Shown in pieces: positions 16,469 to 23,967 of a DNA stretch of 64,000 nt. The notes beneath the pieces are model-generated. The model was given only the letters and a program-made list of their open reading frames with translations, did no database searches and was not told the origin of the DNA. Made by a program: the position numbers and the translations under genes. The stretch is from CANDOC01 sp965261725 (GTDB lineage Bacteria > Pseudomonadota > Gammaproteobacteria > Pseudomonadales > Endozoicomonadaceae): NCBI GenBank assembly GCA_965261725.1, contig CBDHDU010000044.1:186001-250000 (forward strand), written 5' to 3'. The stretch's first letter is position 1. Each line of letters begins with the position of its first letter.

Positions 16469-18121
16469 ATGAAAGCATCTGATCTGCTGGTTAAATGTCT
16501 CGAAACTGAAGGTATCACCCATATTTTCGGCGTTCCCGGTGAGGAAAATGCCGATTTTATGATATCACTGGATGCCTCGGAAAAAATCCGTTTTATTCTG
16601 ACCCGGCATGAGCAAGGCGCTGCGTTTATGGCAGAAGTGTACGGGCGCCTTATTCATAATCCGGCTGGCTGTTTAGGCACATTAGGTCCTGGTGCTACCA
16701 ATCTCATTACCGGCGTTGCTGATGGCAATATGGACAGAGCACCAATGCTGGTAATTACCGGTCAGGGATCAACTCGCCGCCTGCATAAAGAATCTCACCA
16801 GGTCATGGATGTTGTGGATATGTTCCGCCCTGTAACCAAATGGGCGGCCAGCATTCGGCATCCGGACAACATTCCTGAAATGGTGCGTAAAGCCGTACGC
16901 ATCTGCAGAACGGAAAAGCCCGGCGCTGTTCATCTCGAACTTCCCGAAGACATTGCCCATCAGAACACCGATGCCCTACCCATTACGCCAAACCGTTTCA
17001 GTCGCCCAGCACCTGCCAGACAGCAGGTTACGCAAGCGATGGCCATGATAATGCAGGCACGCCGTCCGATTATTCTTGCAGGCAACGGTTGTATCAGATT
17101 ACGGGCGGCCCATCAGCTACGACGTTTATGTGAGCTAACGGGAATGGGCGTCGTCAGCACCTTTATGGCAAAAGGCTGTATTGATATGGACGACAGTCAT
17201 TGTTTGTTTACTGTTGGACTGGGACAAAAAGATATAACCAACTGCGCGCTCGATGGTGCAGATCTGGTGCTGTCCATTGGCTACGACATGGTTGAATATC
17301 ACCCCAGTCTGTGGAATCCAACCGGCGATAAACCGATTATTCACGCGGACTATCTACCCTCAGAGGTCGACGAGCACTACCGCCCGGAGCTGGAATTGGT
17401 AGGAGATTTAGCTCACACAATCGATATGCTCTGTGAAATGCTGCAGCAAAGCGGCGGCTATCGTTGTGACCGGGAACAACAACAAGCAACCCGTCGTATG
17501 ATGCTGGATGAGTTTGAACGACACAAACAGGATGATACTGAAGGCTCAATCCGTCCCCAGAAAGTTCTCAGTGATGTACGTGATGCCATGGGCGCTCAGG
17601 ATATTCTGCTATCCGATGTGGGAGCCCATAAAATGTGGATTGCCCGCCACTATCAATGTCATGAGCCCAATACCTGCCTGATTCCTAACGGCTTCTGCTC
17701 TATGGGCTTCGGGCTGCCCGGCGCTATTGGAGCAGGGCTGGTTTATCCTGAAAAGCGCATTATGGCGATCTGCGGTGATGCCGGGTTTATGATGAATGTG
17801 CAGGAAATGGAAACTGCTCACCGCCTGCAAAGCCCGATTGTCGTCATGGTATGGGAAGACAATATGTATGGCCTAATCGCCTGGAAGCAGCAAAATCACT
17901 TTGGTCGCCATACCGATCTCAGCTTTGGCAACCCGGATTGGAAGCAGCTCGCCGAAGCCTTTGGCTGGCACGGTCATATCGTAAATAAAAGCAGAGATTT
18001 GCGAGATGTATTAGAGGCCGCCTTCAATGAAAGCGGCCCCAGCCTTATCGTCGTTCCTATCGATTACAGTGAGAATTTACGACTGACAGAAAGTCTGGGG
18101 CAGGTTGCCTGCCCCATATAA
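16469..18121 (+). CDS. Acetolactate synthase-like thiamine diphosphate enzyme
   Basis: 550 residues with the three-domain fold of TPP-dependent carboligases. The N-terminal Pyr domain has ITHIFGVPGEENADFM and the catalytic Glu in TRHEQGAAFMAEVYGR. A central domain follows. The C-terminal PP domain has the GDAGFMMNVQEME...WEDNMYGLI diphosphate-binding motif. Closest to catabolic AlsS-type large subunits, which make acetolactate from pyruvate without a small subunit; no ilvN/ilvH-like gene is adjacent. Benzoylformate decarboxylase-like activity cannot be excluded from motifs alone. Confidence 0.85.
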   Translation: MKASDLLVKCLETEGITHIFGVPGEENADFMISLDASEKIRFILTRHEQGAAFMAEVYGRLIHNPAGCLGTLGPGATNLITGVADGNMDRAPMLVITGQGSTRRLHKESHQVMDVVDMFRPVTKWAASIRHPDNIPEMVRKAVRICRTEKPGAVHLELPEDIAHQNTDALPITPNRFSRPAPARQQVTQAMAMIMQARRPIILAGNGCIRLRAAHQLRRLCELTGMGVVSTFMAKGCIDMDDSHCLFTVGLGQKDITNCALDGADLVLSIGYDMVEYHPSLWNPTGDKPIIHADYLPSEVDEHYRPELELVGDLAHTIDMLCEMLQQSGGYRCDREQQQATRRMMLDEFERHKQDDTEGSIRPQKVLSDVRDAMGAQDILLSDVGAHKMWIARHYQCHEPNTCLIPNGFCSMGFGLPGAIGAGLVYPEKRIMAICGDAGFMMNVQEMETAHRLQSPIVVMVWEDNMYGLIAWKQQNHFGRHTDLSFGNPDWKQLAEAFGWHGHIVNKSRDLRDVLEAAFNESGPSLIVVPIDYSENLRLTESLGQVACPI

Positions 18122-18128
18122 AAGTAAT

Positions 18129-18530
18129 TTATTTCCATTCCAGAATCTTCCATGACGGCACCAGTATCCGCGGCTGGTCTGCCCGGGCAAAATTCCCTTT
18201 ATGATCGATAGCGACCAGATAGTAAGGCGCGCCTGTTTTCGGAACGACTTTGATTGCGTACAGAATTCCGTTAGCCCGGTATTCCTGAACCATGCCTTTT
18301 TCTGTAGGACGAATAACAACATCTGTGGAAGGGGAACTGATTCCCTGAGACTGCAGTTTCTTTTGGATATGCTCAGGAACATCCGGAGGCGTTTCCGGAG
18401 TGACTTCATCTACATGCGGCCTGACTTCTGTGGCAGGTTCAGTTGTGCCCTTTTCCGGCGCCGTGGTGCAACCGCTGATTGCGACCGCTACCAGCGCACT
18501 AATTAATATTCTCTCGATCACAGTAGTCAT
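18129..18530 (-). CDS. DUF2782 lipoprotein
   Basis: 133 residues. A signal segment ends in the lipobox AISGC (Cys about residue 21), so a lipid-anchored envelope protein is likely. The C-terminal half (YRANGILYAIKVVPKTGAPYYLVAIDHKG) matches my recollection of the DUF2782 family, which is commonly found beside polA in pseudomonads. Function unknown. It is divergent from polA. Confidence 0.85.
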   Translation of the reverse strand: MTTVIERILISALVAVAISGCTTAPEKGTTEPATEVRPHVDEVTPETPPDVPEHIQKKLQSQGISSPSTDVVIRPTEKGMVQEYRANGILYAIKVVPKTGAPYYLVAIDHKGNFARADQPRILVPSWKILEWK

Positions 18531-18602
18531 TGGTATCCCCTCAAACCACGAGTAGAATTAAAAGTTTATCTGAACCCCCACCCAAGGTATTAGGCAACGC
18601 TT

Positions 18603-21359
18603 ATGGCAGCAAGTGAGAACAGTGAAAATGCCCCACTGATTCTGGTAGATGGTTCGTCTTATCTCTACCGTGCATTCTTTGCCTCGCAACAGGCAGACCT
18701 TCGAAATGCTGCTGGAGAGCCGACCGGTGCGATCCGGGTAATGGTCAGCATGTTGCGCAGCCTGATGCGGGAATATTCAGACAGCCAGATAGCCGTGATT
18801 TTTGATGCCAAGGGCAAAAACTTTCGTAACGACTTATACCCTGAATATAAAGCCAATCGCTCTGCTATGCCGGATGATCTGCGCAGTCAGGTTGCTGCGG
18901 TTCATGCCTGCATTCGGGCAATGGGCTTACCGTTGCTGATTGAAGAAGGTGTTGAGGCCGATGATGTGATTGGCACCCTCGCCATACAGGCGACTGAAAC
19001 CAAGCTGCATACCCTGATATCTACCGGCGATAAAGATATGGCGCAGCTGGTCAGTTCCCATGTAGAACTGATCGATACTATGAAAAATGTGCGAACAAAT
19101 ATTGCCGGTGTCGAAGAAAAATTTGGTGTACCTCCACACCTGATTATCGATTATCTGGCACTACGTGGTGACACCTCAGATAACATCCCCGGTGTTCCCG
19201 GTGTCGGCAAAAAGACAGCTATCGCCCTGCTTCAGGGCATTGGCAGCATTAAAGATATATACGACAACATTGACAAAGTACCTGCTCTGGGCTTTCGTGG
19301 TTCCAAAACCATGCCTAAAAAGCTGGAAGACAACCGTGAAATGGCAGATCTGTCGTATAAGCTCGCCACCATCAAAACAGATGTGGAGCTTGACGTTCAT
19401 GTTTCAGAGCTAAAACAATCAGAGCCCGATAATGCTGCTCTGCTTGAGCTGTTTCGCCAGTATGAGTTCCGCCACTGGATAAAAGAACTGGAAGAAGGTG
19501 GAAATACCGGAGCCACTGATGGCCAAGCAGCTACGCCTGAGCCCAAACAGGAAACTGATTACGAAACCATTCTGACAGAAGCTCAGTTTGAACGCTGGTT
19601 ATCCTGCCTGAACTCTGTCGAACTGTTTGCTTTTGATACCGAAACCACCAGCCTCGATTATATGCAGGCCGAACTGGTTGGTCTGAGTTTCTCTGTGGAG
19701 CCCTACCGCGCCGGTTATCTGCCGCTAAGCCATGACTACATGGGCGCTCCGGCACAGCTGGATAAAGAGTGGGTTCTGGAAAGGCTGAAGCCTCTGCTTG
19801 AAGATGAAAACCGTAAAAAAGTCGGGCAAAACCTGAAATATGACAAGAGTGTGCTGGCTCGCCATAACATTACCCTGCGGGGTATTGCTTTCGACACAAT
19901 GCTTGAGTCATATGTATGGAACTCCACAGCCACCCGTCACAATATGGATGCGCTGGCAGCAACCTACCTCGATCACACCACTATTCATTACGAAGATATT
20001 GCCGGTAAAGGTGTAAAGCAGCTGACGTTTAATCAGATCGAGCTGGACAAAGCCGCACCCTATGCTGCAGAAGATGCTGATATTACCCTGCGTTTGCACC
20101 AGCGTTTATGGCCTGAAATCAAGGCAGATGCTGACCTCAAACGTATTTTCGAAGATATTGAGCTGCCACTCGTTCCTGTGCTTTCGAAAGTAGAGCGTAA
20201 TGGCGCGCTGGTCGATGCAAAATTATTGGGCGAACAAAGTATCGAGCTGGCAGACCGATTAGAGACTCTGGAAAAAGAAGCTCATGATATTGCTGGTGAG
20301 CCGTTCAATTTGGCATCCCCTAAGCAGTTACAGGCATTGCTGTTTGAAAAGCTGGAACTGCCGGTTCTGAAGAAAACGCCAAAAGGTGCTCCTTCAACTG
20401 CAGAAGAAGTTCTGGCTGAGCTGGCGCTGGATTACCCTCTGCCCCGCATTATTCTGGAACATCGCAGTCTCAGTAAGCTCAAATCAACTTATACAGATAA
20501 GCTGCCACAACTGATCAACCCGGTTACCGGAAGAATTCACACCTCTTACCATCAGGCTGTGACTGCAACCGGGCGTTTATCCTCTTCTGATCCAAACCTG
20601 CAGAATATCCCAATCCGCACCGCGGAAGGTCGCCGTATCCGACAGGCATTTGTAGCCCCGAAAGGTTACAAGCTGGTCGCTGCTGATTATTCCCAGATAG
20701 AGCTGCGAATCATGGCACACCTTTCTGGTGATGAGGGCTTATTGACGGCTTTCCGTCTTGGTCAGGATGTTCACAAAGCCACGGCGGCCGAAGTTTTTGG
20801 TGTTACACCTGATCAGGTAACAAGTGATCAACGCCGCAGTGCCAAAGCGATTAACTTTGGTTTGATTTATGGCATGTCTGCTTTTGGCCTCGCCAGGCAG
20901 CTGGGCATAACCCGTAAGTCTGCCCAGGAATATGTTGACCTTTACTTCCAGCGTTATCCGGGTGTTCAGGATTATATGGAACGCACACGGGCACTGGCTC
21001 ACGAAAAAGGTTATGTCGAAACCTTGTTTGGTCGCCGTCTGCACCTGCCGGAAATCAATGCCCGTAACAAAATGCGCCAACAGGCTGCAGAACGTACAGC
21101 AATCAACGCACCTATGCAGGGTACGGCTGCCGATATCATCAAACACGCTATGATGCTGGTTGAGCAATGGCTGCAAGAAAGTCAGCTTGATGCCCGCATG
21201 ATCATGCAGGTACACGATGAACTGGTGCTGGAAGTTGCCGAGTCTCAGCTTGATGAAGTATCACAGGGGCTGAAGCAACATATGGAAGCGGCTACTGAAC
21301 TGGCTGTTCCACTTATCGTAGACGTCGGCACAGGCAATAACTGGGACGAAGCACACTAA
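18603..21359 (+). CDS. polA: DNA polymerase I
   Basis: 918 residues with all three domains. The 5' nuclease part (about 1-300) has DGSSYLYRAFFA, YKANR, GDKDMAQLV and the helix-hairpin-helix GVPGVGKKTA. The 3'-5' proofreading domain (about 325-520) keeps its acidic residues in AFDTETTSLDY, GQNLKYDKSVL and YAAEDADITL, so it looks active. The polymerase motifs A (AADYSQIELRIMAH), B (RRSAKAINFGLIYG) and C (MQVHDELVLEV) are intact. A hairpin terminator follows, then a small-RNA gene in the position of Spot 42/ErsA. Confidence 0.99.
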   Translation: MAASENSENAPLILVDGSSYLYRAFFASQQADLRNAAGEPTGAIRVMVSMLRSLMREYSDSQIAVIFDAKGKNFRNDLYPEYKANRSAMPDDLRSQVAAVHACIRAMGLPLLIEEGVEADDVIGTLAIQATETKLHTLISTGDKDMAQLVSSHVELIDTMKNVRTNIAGVEEKFGVPPHLIIDYLALRGDTSDNIPGVPGVGKKTAIALLQGIGSIKDIYDNIDKVPALGFRGSKTMPKKLEDNREMADLSYKLATIKTDVELDVHVSELKQSEPDNAALLELFRQYEFRHWIKELEEGGNTGATDGQAATPEPKQETDYETILTEAQFERWLSCLNSVELFAFDTETTSLDYMQAELVGLSFSVEPYRAGYLPLSHDYMGAPAQLDKEWVLERLKPLLEDENRKKVGQNLKYDKSVLARHNITLRGIAFDTMLESYVWNSTATRHNMDALAATYLDHTTIHYEDIAGKGVKQLTFNQIELDKAAPYAAEDADITLRLHQRLWPEIKADADLKRIFEDIELPLVPVLSKVERNGALVDAKLLGEQSIELADRLETLEKEAHDIAGEPFNLASPKQLQALLFEKLELPVLKKTPKGAPSTAEEVLAELALDYPLPRIILEHRSLSKLKSTYTDKLPQLINPVTGRIHTSYHQAVTATGRLSSSDPNLQNIPIRTAEGRRIRQAFVAPKGYKLVAADYSQIELRIMAHLSGDEGLLTAFRLGQDVHKATAAEVFGVTPDQVTSDQRRSAKAINFGLIYGMSAFGLARQLGITRKSAQEYVDLYFQRYPGVQDYMERTRALAHEKGYVETLFGRRLHLPEINARNKMRQQAAERTAINAPMQGTAADIIKHAMMLVEQWLQESQLDARMIMQVHDELVLEVAESQLDEVSQGLKQHMEAATELAVPLIVDVGTGNNWDEAH

Positions 21360-21401
21360 ACGACGGAATAATCTTAATCCATCCCTGAGAGAAAATTAAA
21401 A

Positions 21402-21446
21402 ACAACTACGCAAATCCGCTGCTATCAGGGGTCGTAGCTGTTTTTG
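21402..21446 (+). terminator. polA terminator
   Basis: ACAACTACG (21402-21410) pairs with CGTAGCTGT (21433-21441) with one mismatch, and is followed by a T5 run and further T-rich sequence. Confidence 0.75.
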
Positions 21447-21478
21447 AAAATTTTTTTGATTTTTTTTGATAAATTTTT

Positions 21479-21505
21479 GAACTAAACCCAAAAGCTACAG
21501 TCAGA
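21479..21505 (+). promoter_or_regulatory. Sigma-E (AlgU)-like promoter of sRNA 1
   Basis: GAACTA (21479-21484), a 16-base spacer, then TCAGA (21501-21505). This resembles the extracytoplasmic sigma-E consensus GAACTT-N16/17-TCTGA and predicts a start near 21511. Confidence 0.6.
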
Positions 21506-21510
21506 GTATA

Positions 21511-21643
21511 TGAGAGCTGGAAATATTGGTTCTCACCTACTCCTTGTGTGTTTTGTGTTGGCATCACTCTGTAGGCTCAACAGGTTTTACAGAGTTTGTA
21601 TTTTAGCCCCATCGCTTCCCCGGCGAATGGGGCTTTTCTTTTT
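21511..21643 (+). ncRNA. Putative small RNA 1 downstream of polA (Spot 42/ErsA position)
   Basis: About 133 bases with no ORF. It has a 32-nt unpaired pyrimidine/GU-rich core (21532-21563, beginning CTCACCTACTCCTTGTGTG) that is repeated exactly in sRNA 2. A hairpin follows (ACTCTGTA 21566-21573 with TACAGAGT 21588-21595), then a rho-independent terminator (AGCCCCAT 21605-21612 with ATGGGGCT 21627-21634, then T-rich). CACCTACTCC can pair with Shine-Dalgarno regions (GGAGUAGGUG), so an antisense role on mRNAs is plausible. The location after polA is that of Spot 42 in enterics and of ErsA in Pseudomonas. Homology to ErsA is inferred, not checked. Confidence 0.75.
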
Positions 21644-21683
21644 CAGCGCTGGCAACACTCTCAGGGCAAAGACATAAAGAATA

Positions 21684-22235
21684 CTATCGCTTTATGCGAG
21701 TAAACTTGGTGCCTTCGAAAGTAAGGTTATACATCAATCCTTTGCTGTCCAGAATAAGACCAATAATTGGCTTCTGCAGCGTATTGGAACTGAGTGTGCC
21801 AGCCGCACCAAATTCAGCAATAGCAACACTGCCATCGACACCCGCTTCCCAGCCATCACTGTTCCGGAAGTTATTCAGCGCATTTTCATCCATAAACATA
21901 ATGACCTGTGCCCGCGCCTGAATACCTAACTGTAAACCAATGGATGCTGTCACTGTGCTGTAGTAGCTGATCACTCGGTCTTCGACCACCAGACCACCCT
22001 CTCCATATTCACCACCCACCAGCATGCCGCCTTTTATGACTTTAGGAAAAACCAGAATACCTTTGGCTTTTGCGCCAAGCTCTTTTGCAGCACTACTTTC
22101 GCTGTAGAGTTTTTCAAGCGTTTCGTTAATACCCGCATCCAGCTCAACCTTGCTGGCTGCCAAAACAGTGAACGAAGAAAAGGACAGAAGGACAACACAT
22201 ACAGCCAACAGCTGTCTCAACATCAGACGAGGCAT
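21684..22235 (-). CDS. SYLF-domain (Ysc84-like) lipid-binding protein
   Basis: About 183 residues with a signal peptide (LMLRQLLAVCVVLLSFSSFTVLAA). The SYLF domain is recognised from AKGILVFPKVIKGGMLVGGEYGEG, the SYYSTVTASIGLQLGIQARAQVIMFM block, GVDGSVAIAEFGA and KGLMYNLTFEGTKFTRI. SYLF proteins bind phosphoinositides in eukaryotes; in bacteria they are secreted or periplasmic with unknown role. The start is set at MPRLMLRQ (22235); a frame seven codons longer exists. It lies between the two small-RNA genes on the opposite strand. Confidence 0.88.
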   Translation of the reverse strand: MPRLMLRQLLAVCVVLLSFSSFTVLAASKVELDAGINETLEKLYSESSAAKELGAKAKGILVFPKVIKGGMLVGGEYGEGGLVVEDRVISYYSTVTASIGLQLGIQARAQVIMFMDENALNNFRNSDGWEAGVDGSVAIAEFGAAGTLSSNTLQKPIIGLILDSKGLMYNLTFEGTKFTRIKR

Positions 22236-22346
22236 AAATATCGCTCTGTTATACATTTAAAAAATGTTAGCCACTGCATCATAAGGTGCGATACAAGGTA
22301 GCTCCAGATTGAGATCAATATCTTTGAAGTTTTTTTACAGTAGGCA

Positions 22347-22375
22347 GGAACTTTAGCGTGACAGGAACACTCGAA
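22347..22375 (+). promoter_or_regulatory. Sigma-E (AlgU)-like promoter of sRNA 2
   Basis: GGAACTT (22347-22353), a 17-base spacer, then TCGAA (22371-22375): a near-consensus sigma-E promoter placed to start transcription near 22381, just upstream of the shared sRNA core. Confidence 0.68.
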
Positions 22376-22380
22376 CCTAG

Positions 22381-22508
22381 TGAGTCGTCATGAAAGCAAT
22401 GGCGCTCACCTACTCCTTGTGTGTTTTGTGTTGGCAATTTACTTCATGACCTCAGGTTATGAAGTCTCTTAACCCGAAGATTCTTCCCCCGGAATGTTCG
22501 GGTTTTTC
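22381..22508 (+). ncRNA. Putative small RNA 2, paralogue of sRNA 1
   Basis: About 128 bases. The same 32-nt core as sRNA 1 occurs at 22405-22436. A middle hairpin with entirely different sequence follows (ACTTCATGACC 22441-22451 with GGTTATGAAGT 22455-22465), then a terminator (AACCCGAA 22471-22478 with TTCGGGTT 22497-22504, then T-run). Core identity with diverged but preserved hairpins argues for a conserved RNA structure. Its 3' end (22469-22508) is antisense to the last codons of the phosphatase gene at 22469, so the terminator may serve both strands. Confidence 0.75.
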
Positions 22509-23497
22509 TTTGCCTGCATGATCGCAGGAGGACCTTCCGGTATTTTGCTTTTTCTGGCAGGCATAATGGCTGGATGCCGAAACGCCGGGAGCTTTACCCC
22601 ACCAGGCGGCTTGCAACCAACTTCTTCACGAATACTTTCGATATTCTCTTCCAGTTTTTTCAACAAACCCGGTAGTTCAGGAAAAACTTTTGCATGGTAA
22701 CCAAAGTCTCCCTTTGTGTACTCTGCGATTGCTTCATCAGCCGTCCACCTCTGCACCACCATCCGGTACGCTGCGCACATGAAGCCTGTACGATCAGAGC
22801 CATGGAGGCAGTGAATATACACCTTGGGATGCTTGATAATTTCCTTCAGGACAGGCGCAACAAAAGGTAGTGGCGCTTTGGTCGGTACTCTGAAGCGCGA
22901 GCCGCCGTACTCTTTATCTCCGGCAACCGTTAAATCTGAGTGGAAGTGACGCAAATTAATAACGTGGAACCCCTGTTGTTTCAGCCTTTGAAGTGCAGCT
23001 TTATCAGGCTGAGCACATCGGTGTAACCGCTCATCAAGCTTAAAGGAATTAATAAGACCCGGCTGAGGGAATGGTTTGGCCCATTCTTTTTTTCTTGCCC
23101 CACCTTCCGTCATAACATCAACTAATAAACTGGCAACGCCCGGCATATCTCGTCGTATCTGGTAATACAAAGTTCTGGCTGCAGCAGGATCCCGGTTGTT
23201 AATGGCTTTATTCAGGAGTACATACTGATTATGGGTCAGCACATCGTTGAGCTTACTCACCGTACGGCTCTGAAGCCATGTATCTTCAGGGTCGAGGCTT
23301 TTGATCTGGTCAAGTAGCACTGTTTTTTCAGTCCGGGACAACCTGGCAGCCTGAATCGCAGAAGGTGCGGGCTGTCTTCGACGTACAACCCGGTTAAACC
23401 ACCTCCCAAGATCTGTAGCAACATCAACAACTTTGCGTCCAAAGTTGTTGATGGCATTAGCCAGCGTCCGGGCTGACGGAGGAAAGCCAACAGGCAT
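22469..23497 (-). CDS. Dual-specificity/tyrosine phosphatase-like protein
   Basis: 342 residues. The cysteine phosphatase loop HCLHGSDRTGF (C-x5-R; about residues 233-243) is intact. The preceding GFHVINLRHFHSD and IHRCAQPDKAALQRLKQQG blocks match the eukaryote-like DSP fold. About 130 N-terminal residues before the domain are basic and unrecognised, with no signal peptide, so export would need a type III/IV route. The C-terminal tail is Pro/Lys-rich. A host-directed effector role is plausible from the family in animal-associated bacteria but is inference. Confidence 0.85.
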   Translation of the reverse strand: MPVGFPPSARTLANAINNFGRKVVDVATDLGRWFNRVVRRRQPAPSAIQAARLSRTEKTVLLDQIKSLDPEDTWLQSRTVSKLNDVLTHNQYVLLNKAINNRDPAAARTLYYQIRRDMPGVASLLVDVMTEGGARKKEWAKPFPQPGLINSFKLDERLHRCAQPDKAALQRLKQQGFHVINLRHFHSDLTVAGDKEYGGSRFRVPTKAPLPFVAPVLKEIIKHPKVYIHCLHGSDRTGFMCAAYRMVVQRWTADEAIAEYTKGDFGYHAKVFPELPGLLKKLEENIESIREEVGCKPPGGVKLPAFRHPAIMPARKSKIPEGPPAIMQAKKNPNIPGEESSG

Positions 23498-23967
23498 CGC
23501 AGCAGAGTCCTTTCATTTCATATCCTTATTTCCTTTAGTCTAGTCAAAACAGTCATTTCTAGGCATTTAGTACTAAAAACAATTTGATCTATGCCAAGCC
23601 CTGGTTAATTTCCATCCATCCCAATCAGTAAAAGGTTTAACTTTTGTTGAGTATGTAGTATTACTACCCCACCATAAAAACCCCGAAATCTCGAAAGCAA
23701 GGGGGTTCGCTTTTATCTGACGGACGCAGTAAAAGCAGAATGAAAAGCGTTCCTCGTACACAGGTTTGGCCATGACTTCACGTCATAAGCCAGGAAATAA
23801 CAGTCCCCCTGGGCGGCCTGTCTTCAGCCTGATACCGCGGAGCCAGCCCGGTACGACCTATACTAAAACGTGTTATCAGCACTATCGCCGACCAATCAGG
23901 CGATTCAGGTCGCTACCCCCCACAATTACAGACCAGAAGGATGGCCCACAAGGCCTGGAGCATGTAT
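23498..23967 (+). other. Intergenic region upstream of aceE
   Basis: About 470 bases without a convincing gene. A short inverted repeat (AACCCC 23679-23684 with GGGGTT 23702-23707) is the only structure seen; it could be a leader hairpin. The aceE ribosome-binding site GGAG is at 23957-23960. No PdhR-type operator could be identified with confidence. Confidence 0.5.

Noticed and set aside
21511..21643. True Spot 42 (spf) RNA
   Set aside because: The position and the terminator are like Spot 42, but the core sequence is not that of enterobacterial Spot 42, so only a positional or ErsA-like relation is claimed.
23573..23773. Small ORF upstream of aceE
   Set aside because: No ribosome-binding site or recognisable content, and the region is better seen as non-coding leader.
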